Notes under the pieces: generated by a model | Database searches by the model: none | What the model was told of the DNA's origin: nothing | Seen by the model: the letters and a program-made list of their open reading frames with translations, nothing else | NCBI GenBank assembly: GCA_021413535.1 | Contig: JAIOQF010000052.1 | Coordinates: 1-10,235 of the forward strand | DNA length: 10,235 nt | Source: Verrucomicrobiota bacterium | GTDB taxonomy: Bacteria > Verrucomicrobiota > Verrucomicrobiia > Verrucomicrobiales > Verrucomicrobiaceae | Direction: 5' to 3' | Translations under genes and position numbers: made by a program | Shown here: piece by piece, positions 7,235 to 10,235 of the stretch | Layout: each line of letters starts with the position of its first letter | Position numbering within the stretch: the stretch's first letter is position 1

Positions 7235-7573
7235 ATGAAAGACTCCGAACTTGATGATTTGCTTAGGGAATGGAAGCCGGACGCTTCCGTGCCGGCTTCG
7301 TTTCAACGCCAGGTTTGGCATCGCATCGAAGCGGCACAGGCCTCATCCATTGAAGGACGCGTCGGGGTCTGGTGGTCAGATTTGCTCGAGCCATTCATGC
7401 GTCCACGTTTAGCGACGGTGGCGGCGGTGCTGGTGGCGATCCTCGGGGCCGGAATCGGCTACTCGCGCGCGGAGTTCCGTCTTTCCGGGAAAAGGCAGAG
7501 CGAACGCACCGGCGCTGATCTTTACTGGGGATCCATCAATCCTCTGAACTCCTCTCGCCCTCAAACCCGATAG
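7235..7573 (+). CDS. Putative membrane-bound anti-sigma factor, CnrY-like
   Basis: This 112-residue protein has a charged cytoplasmic N-terminal segment of about 55 residues (with LLREWKPDASVPASFQRQVW), one membrane span at about 58-76 and a short outer tail. That layout, directly upstream of a periplasmic sensor gene and an ECF sigma gene, is the layout of CnrY, which holds the sigma factor CnrH at the membrane until the sensor CnrX releases it. Sequence similarity to CnrY cannot be judged by eye, and no zinc-binding anti-sigma motif (HxxxCxxC) is present, so the role rests mainly on topology and gene order. A Shine-Dalgarno-like GAGG at 7223-7226, 8 bases before the ATG, supports the start; this is one of the few SD sites in the window. 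The next gene starts 5 bp after the stop. Confidence 0.72.
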   Translation: MKDSELDDLLREWKPDASVPASFQRQVWHRIEAAQASSIEGRVGVWWSDLLEPFMRPRLATVAAVLVAILGAGIGYSRAEFRLSGKRQSERTGADLYWGSINPLNSSRPQTR

Positions 7574-7578
7574 AGTCC

Positions 7579-7944
7579 ATGAGGCGGTTATTGTTGATTG
7601 TCTTCTGCATCCTTGGAGCGGGTCTGCTGGCCTACACTACGGTTTATTGCTGGAGGACTCATGAAGCAGCGTCCCATCGAATGGAACGTGACGGCTTACT
7701 CTGGCTGCGGGCGGAATACAAGCTTAGCGAAAAACAGTTCGCGCAAGTGAAGGCGCTTCATGAAGCGTATCGACCGAAGTGTGAAGATCTGTGCCAGCGG
7801 GTAAACGACAACGCTGGGAATGTCGCGCGTCTCATCGCCGCCAGCCGGTCGGTCACACCCGAGTTGCAGGCGGCATTGCAAGACCGCGAGCACTGGACCA
7901 GGAGCAGGCCGCCCGTTACCTGCATTTCATCACCCGGTGCCTGA
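7579..7944 (+). CDS. CnrX-like membrane-anchored periplasmic metal sensor, 3' end frameshifted
   Basis: As written the frame encodes 121 residues. Residues 2-22 form an uncleaved signal anchor. The periplasmic part (LRAEYKLSEKQFAQVKALHEAYRPKC, then VARLIAASRSVTPELQAALQ, to about residue 101) looks like the helical-hairpin fold of the periplasmic heavy-metal sensor / CpxP-Spy superfamily, including CnrX. Candidate ligands are His28, His33, His61, Cys68 and Cys72. After about residue 101 the frame becomes unlike the family (WTRSRPPVTC and so on) and stops at 7944. The expected C-terminal helix continues in another frame from 7893. A net loss of one base (3n+1) between about 7880 and 7893 accounts for this; corrected, the protein would be 137 residues. 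Compared with CnrX a helix of roughly 20 residues also seems missing at the junction, so a deletion of about 61 bases is possible. It lies between anti-sigma and sigma genes. Confidence 0.72.
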   Translation: MRRLLLIVFCILGAGLLAYTTVYCWRTHEAASHRMERDGLLWLRAEYKLSEKQFAQVKALHEAYRPKCEDLCQRVNDNAGNVARLIAASRSVTPELQAALQDREHWTRSRPPVTCISSPGA

Positions 7945-7991
7945 TGCATGATTCCGGAGGCATGGACGGGATGATGAGCAGCAAACTCTGA
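7893..7991 (+). pseudogene. Displaced C-terminal end of the CnrX-like sensor
   Basis: In the frame starting with CTG at 7893 the sequence reads LDQEQAARYLHFITRCLMHD and ends with a Met/Ser-rich tail of 12 residues and a TGA at 7989-7991. The EQAARYL segment matches the last conserved helix of periplasmic heavy-metal sensors. It has no start of its own and is out of frame with the body of the gene. The tail carries one Cys, two His and four Met, possible extra metal ligands. The ECF sigma ATG lies 5 bp beyond its TGA, the tight spacing expected if the sensor gene originally ended here. Confidence 0.68.
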
Positions 7992-7996
7992 ATGTC

Positions 7997-8587
7997 ATGG
8001 CAGAACACGAGCCGGACAATTTCGACGGAGCAAATCAGCAAGATGTTGCGGCCATGGCAAGACTGGCGGCGGGTGACGATCTCGCTCTCAATGAGTTGAT
8101 GCAACGATGGCAGCATCGCATCGTGGAGTTCATCCACCGAATGACGGCAGATCATGAGACGGCCGTGGATCTGGCGCAGGAGACTTTTGTTCGCGTGCAT
8201 CAAAACCGCAGTCGTTATCAACCGCAGTCCAAATTTTCAACTTGGCTGTTCACCATCGCGACCAACCTTGCGCGCAATCACGCCCGCTGGCGTTCCCGCC
8301 ATCCGGAAGTCGCGCTTTCTGATCAGGAGGCCAATGCACCACCTGATCACTCGCCGACGCCCGATGCGAATGCGATCTCCAACGAGCGCGCCGAGGCGGT
8401 CCGCGCGGCCATCGATCAGCTCCCAGATGATCTCAAAGAAGCACTCGTGCTGTCCATCTATGAAGAGATGCCACAGGCAGAAATTGCCGCAGTGATGGGT
8501 TGTTCAATCAAAGCCGTCGAACTGCGGATCTACCGGGCGCGGCAGATGCTCAAGGATACTTTGCAAAGTCTCGGTAGCAGGTCTTGA
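7997..8587 (+). CDS. ECF RNA polymerase sigma factor, CnrH-like position
   Basis: This 196-residue protein is an extracytoplasmic-function sigma-70 factor with region 2 and region 4 only. Region 2 spans about residues 24-105 and contains AVDLAQETFVRVHQNRSRY followed by FSTWLFTIATNLARNHARWR, the core-binding and -10 recognition segments. After a variable linker rich in Asp and Pro (about 106-130), region 4 (about 134-190) has AAIDQLPDDLKEALVLSIYE and the helix-turn-helix PQAEIAAVMGCSIKAVELRIYRAR, which reads the -35 element. It is the last gene of the set with the anti-sigma-like and CnrX-like genes, and the gene order Y-X-H suggests release by a metal signal. Its own targets probably include this cluster and the Cys/His-rich gene upstream (inference). 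The ATG at 7997 gives a full-length region 2; another ATG at 7992 is out of frame. The stop is TGA. Confidence 0.95.
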   Translation: MAEHEPDNFDGANQQDVAAMARLAAGDDLALNELMQRWQHRIVEFIHRMTADHETAVDLAQETFVRVHQNRSRYQPQSKFSTWLFTIATNLARNHARWRSRHPEVALSDQEANAPPDHSPTPDANAISNERAEAVRAAIDQLPDDLKEALVLSIYEEMPQAEIAAVMGCSIKAVELRIYRARQMLKDTLQSLGSRS

Positions 8588-8598
8588 ATGCGCTGCGG

Positions 8599-8865
8599 CT
8601 ATTTTAGTGCGGAGTCTTCGTCGTCATCCTTGAGATTCAGACCGGGCAGCGACCGGGCTTTGTCAGCGTAGCGATCAAATCGATTGGAGAGAATCAGCAG
8701 GGTCGGTGCCCAGAGCCCGACGAAAATGCCGAAGCGTTCCGCGTGCGCCTTTGATTCCGCGTCGTCGCTATTAAGGAACCACCAGATCGCAATGGAAAGT
8801 AAAATGGAACTCACGCCTCCGATGAAGCAGATCGTGCTGAGGGTGCGGCAGGTGTGTGGATTCAT
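8599..8865 (-). CDS. Small two-span membrane protein of unknown function
   Basis: From the ATG at 8865 the protein has 88 residues, with two hydrophobic segments (about 10-30 and 46-60) separated by an acidic loop, SDDAESKAHAE. The motif ERFGIFVGLWAPTLLILSNRFDRY looks conserved across short uncharacterised bacterial membrane proteins, but I know no named family or function. The C-terminus is acidic (LKDDDEDSALK) and probably cytoplasmic. The frame stays open back to an ATG at 8988, but those 41 extra residues are polar and unlike the family. A Shine-Dalgarno-like AGGA lies 8 bases before the 8865 ATG and decides the start. The gene converges on the ECF sigma gene with an 11-bp gap and no visible terminator. 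Confidence 0.7.
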   Translation of the reverse strand: MNPHTCRTLSTICFIGGVSSILLSIAIWWFLNSDDAESKAHAERFGIFVGLWAPTLLILSNRFDRYADKARSLPGLNLKDDDEDSALK

Positions 8866-8972
8866 GCAGTCGATCCTATCGGGAACGAACTGAACTGCCA
8901 AGCATGGATTGCGATTTTCATTGCACCGCTTTCGGATGGGTTCAGGCTGTCTCCTGCCATAACTTTGCGCCC

Positions 8973-9335
8973 ATGAACACACCATCAAACGTCGTCAGCA
9001 TTCATCCCTATTTTAAAACCCACCCTGGAAAACTGGAGACGGCGAAAGCCTTGCTGCCTACATTTGTGAAGATCAGCGCCGCAGAGCCAAAAAGCCTCTA
9101 CTACGACTTCACGATAAATGATGACGTGATCTTCTGCCGCGAGGCTTATGTCGGTGCGGACGGCGCGCAGGAACATCTCGCGAATGTCGGGGCGTTGCTG
9201 AACGAGTTGCTGACGCTGGCGGATCTGATCCGCCTGGAGATTCACGGTCCTGCTGCGGAGCTGGAGAAACTTAAGGAGCCGCTGGCTGGACTTAATCCGG
9301 CGTATTTTATTTACGAACGCGGGGTGGTGAAATGA
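8973..9335 (+). CDS. ABM-fold putative quinol monooxygenase
   Basis: The 120-residue product resembles the antibiotic biosynthesis monooxygenase (ABM) superfamily, small dimeric alpha/beta-barrel proteins that oxidise quinols or similar aromatics without a cofactor, though many members have no known substrate. It starts with a beta strand and the family-like IHPYFKTHPGKLETAKALLP, then EPKSLYYDFTINDDVIFCREAYVGADGAQEHL at about 41-72, where the His after a run of acidic residues is usual. ANVGALLNELLTLADLIRLE and the end PLAGLNPAYFIYE follow. The ATG at 8973 is chosen because the upstream in-frame extension (from 8856) is Cys-rich and unlike the family. Its TGA overlaps the tag start by four bases (ATGA at 9332-9335), so the two are translationally coupled. 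The substrate cannot be read from the sequence. Confidence 0.8.
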   Translation: MNTPSNVVSIHPYFKTHPGKLETAKALLPTFVKISAAEPKSLYYDFTINDDVIFCREAYVGADGAQEHLANVGALLNELLTLADLIRLEIHGPAAELEKLKEPLAGLNPAYFIYERGVVK

Positions 9336-9910
9336 AGGAGCGGACGGTATGCGGTTGGGCGCAGTCCCATGAGTTGAATCGGGTCTATCACGACGAGGAA
9401 TGGGGCGTGCCGGTGCACGATGACAGAATGCTGTTCGAGTTCCTCATTCTCGAAGGAGCCCAGGCCGGATTGAGCTGGCTGACAATTCTGAAGAAGCGGG
9501 AAAACTACCGGCGCGCGTTCGACGAATTCGATGCGGCCAAAGTTGCGTGCTATGGCGATAAGAAAATCGCAGCGCTGCTGACCGATGAGGGCATCGTGCG
9601 CAACCGGCTCAAGGTCTCGGCCGCAGTGACCAACGCCAAGGCGTTTCTCAAGGTGCAGGAGGAGTTCGGCAGTTTTGATCGCTACATCTGGCGCTTCGTG
9701 GACGGCAAACCGATCATCAATCGTTGGAAGTCGATGAAGGAACTTCCTGCGAAGACCAAGGAGAGCGATGCCTTGAGCAAGGACTTACTGCAGCGTGGCT
9801 TCAAGTTTGTCGGTTCGACGATCTGCTATGCCCACATGCAAGCGACCGGGATGGTGAATGATCACACCACGGATTGCTGGCGCTGGCGTGAGTGTGCGAA
9901 GCTGAAGTAG
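9332..9910 (+). CDS. tag: DNA-3-methyladenine glycosylase I
   Basis: Tag excises 3-methyladenine (and, less well, 3-methylguanine) from alkylated DNA, starting base-excision repair. The 192-residue protein is full length and collinear with E. coli Tag. The zinc-binding residues are Cys7, His20, His178 and Cys182, each three positions later than in E. coli (4, 17, 175, 179). The base-binding pocket is conserved: YHDEEWGVPVHDDRMLFE, then Glu41 in LEGAQAGLSW (E. coli Glu38) and Trp49. GKPIINRW and GFKFVGSTICYAHMQATGMV also fit. The start overlaps the stop of the monooxygenase gene. The last bases, GAAGTAG including the stop codon, belong to the 26-bp inverted repeat that follows. Activity is expected from the intact residues. 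Confidence 0.97.
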   Translation: MKERTVCGWAQSHELNRVYHDEEWGVPVHDDRMLFEFLILEGAQAGLSWLTILKKRENYRRAFDEFDAAKVACYGDKKIAALLTDEGIVRNRLKVSAAVTNAKAFLKVQEEFGSFDRYIWRFVDGKPIINRWKSMKELPAKTKESDALSKDLLQRGFKFVGSTICYAHMQATGMVNDHTTDCWRWRECAKLK

Positions 9911-9970
9911 TCCGCCTGTCCTCAGGCGGAATGGAGCAGGGGAGCCGCCTGAGGACAGGCGGACTACTTC
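9904..9970. repeat. 26-bp perfect inverted repeat, REP/BIME-like, shared by two convergent genes
   Basis: The left arm (9904-9929) and right arm (9945-9970) are exact reverse complements over 26 bases with a 15-base loop (9930-9944). Each arm also folds on itself: CCGCCTG, a 4-base loop, CAGGCGG. Each starts on its outer side with GTAG one base before the small stem, the layout of REP sequences recognised by RAYT (TnpA-REP) proteins; two in opposite orientation form a BIME. The TAG stop of tag (9908-9910) and the TAG stop of sufD (9964-9966, minus strand) both lie inside the arms. It probably also acts as a two-way transcription stop, although no T tract follows on either side. Confidence 0.85.
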
Positions 9971-10235
9971 GACATTCTGGCGAACTTGTTCTCGATGATC
10001 TCATCGAGATGCTCCACCAGCGCTGCATTCTCCAGCTTTCCAATCACGTCTTCAATGAAGCCGGTAGCGATGAGTCTGCGGGATTCGTTATCAGGAATGC
10101 CGCGTGCTTTCAAATAGAAGAGTTCATCAGCGCTGATGGGTGCGCTGGTCGCGCCGTGGCTACATTTTACCTGGTCGGCATTGATTTCCAGGCCGGGCAT
10201 GGAGGCAGCTTCGGCTTCCTCGCTGTTGATGAGAT
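9964..10235 (-). CDS. sufD: Fe-S cluster assembly protein SufD, C-terminal end (partial)
   Basis: The minus-strand frame is open from the window edge to a TAG at 9966-9964, giving about 90 residues. It reads LINSEEAEAASMPGLEINAD, then VKCSHGATSAPISADELFYL and KARGIPDNESRRLIATGF, the C-terminal core of the SufB/SufD family (usual form: ...P.LEI.ADDVKCSHGAT...D...LFYL.SRGI...EAR.L...GF). SufD forms part of the SufBCD scaffold that builds Fe-S clusters in the cytoplasm. The CSHGAT motif holds the Cys and His found in SufD/SufB at the subunit interface. SufD is preferred over SufB because of the short C-terminal tail, but the N-terminal part, which would settle it, is outside the window. The ATG at 10200 is internal. 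It converges on tag through the shared inverted repeat. Confidence 0.9.
   Translation of the reverse strand, partial: LINSEEAEAASMPGLEINADQVKCSHGATSAPISADELFYLKARGIPDNESRRLIATGFIEDVIGKLENAALVEHLDEIIENKFARMSK

Overview
The window is about 10.2 kb of densely coded, GC-rich bacterial chromosome. Gene content and style suggest a member of the Verrucomicrobiota or a close relative. This is inferred from few Shine-Dalgarno sequences, a HemX-type protein beside glutamyl-tRNA reductase, and a verrucomicrobial look to GlnD and the ECF cluster. There is no rRNA marker, so the phylum is a guess. TGA is a normal stop in at least four genes (glnD, malQ, the ECF sigma gene, the monooxygenase), so the standard bacterial code applies.

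Left part (1-5091). A minus-strand pair, a HemX/CcsA-type membrane protein followed by hemA (3' end outside the window), supplies cytochrome or tetrapyrrole functions. Divergent from it runs a plus-strand run: apt (adenine salvage), glnD (PII uridylyltransferase / UMP-removing nitrogen sensor) and a DCC-family thiol oxidoreductase. apt is broken by one in-frame TGA exactly where the family has a glycine.

Middle (5120-6655). malQ, a 4-alpha-glucanotransferase, lies on the minus strand and converges on the DCC gene.

Metal-sensing cluster (6799-8587). Four plus-strand genes follow: a small exported Cys/His/Met-rich protein with an A-rich leader, a small single-span membrane protein resembling a CnrY-type anti-sigma factor, a membrane-anchored CnrX-like periplasmic metal sensor, and an ECF sigma factor. 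The order anti-sigma, sensor, sigma is that of cnrYXH of Cupriavidus, but no efflux pump is present. The neighbouring candidate effector is the small metal-binding protein. The sensor gene is frameshifted near its 3' end.

Right part (8599-10235). A small two-span membrane protein (minus strand) is followed by a translationally coupled pair on the plus strand, an ABM-family monooxygenase and the DNA repair glycosylase tag. The 3' end of sufD (Fe-S assembly) converges on tag. The two convergent genes share a perfect 26-bp inverted repeat that contains both stop codons and looks like a pair of inverted REP elements, each with a GTAG foot beside a hairpin. No stretch over 300 bp lacks a gene.
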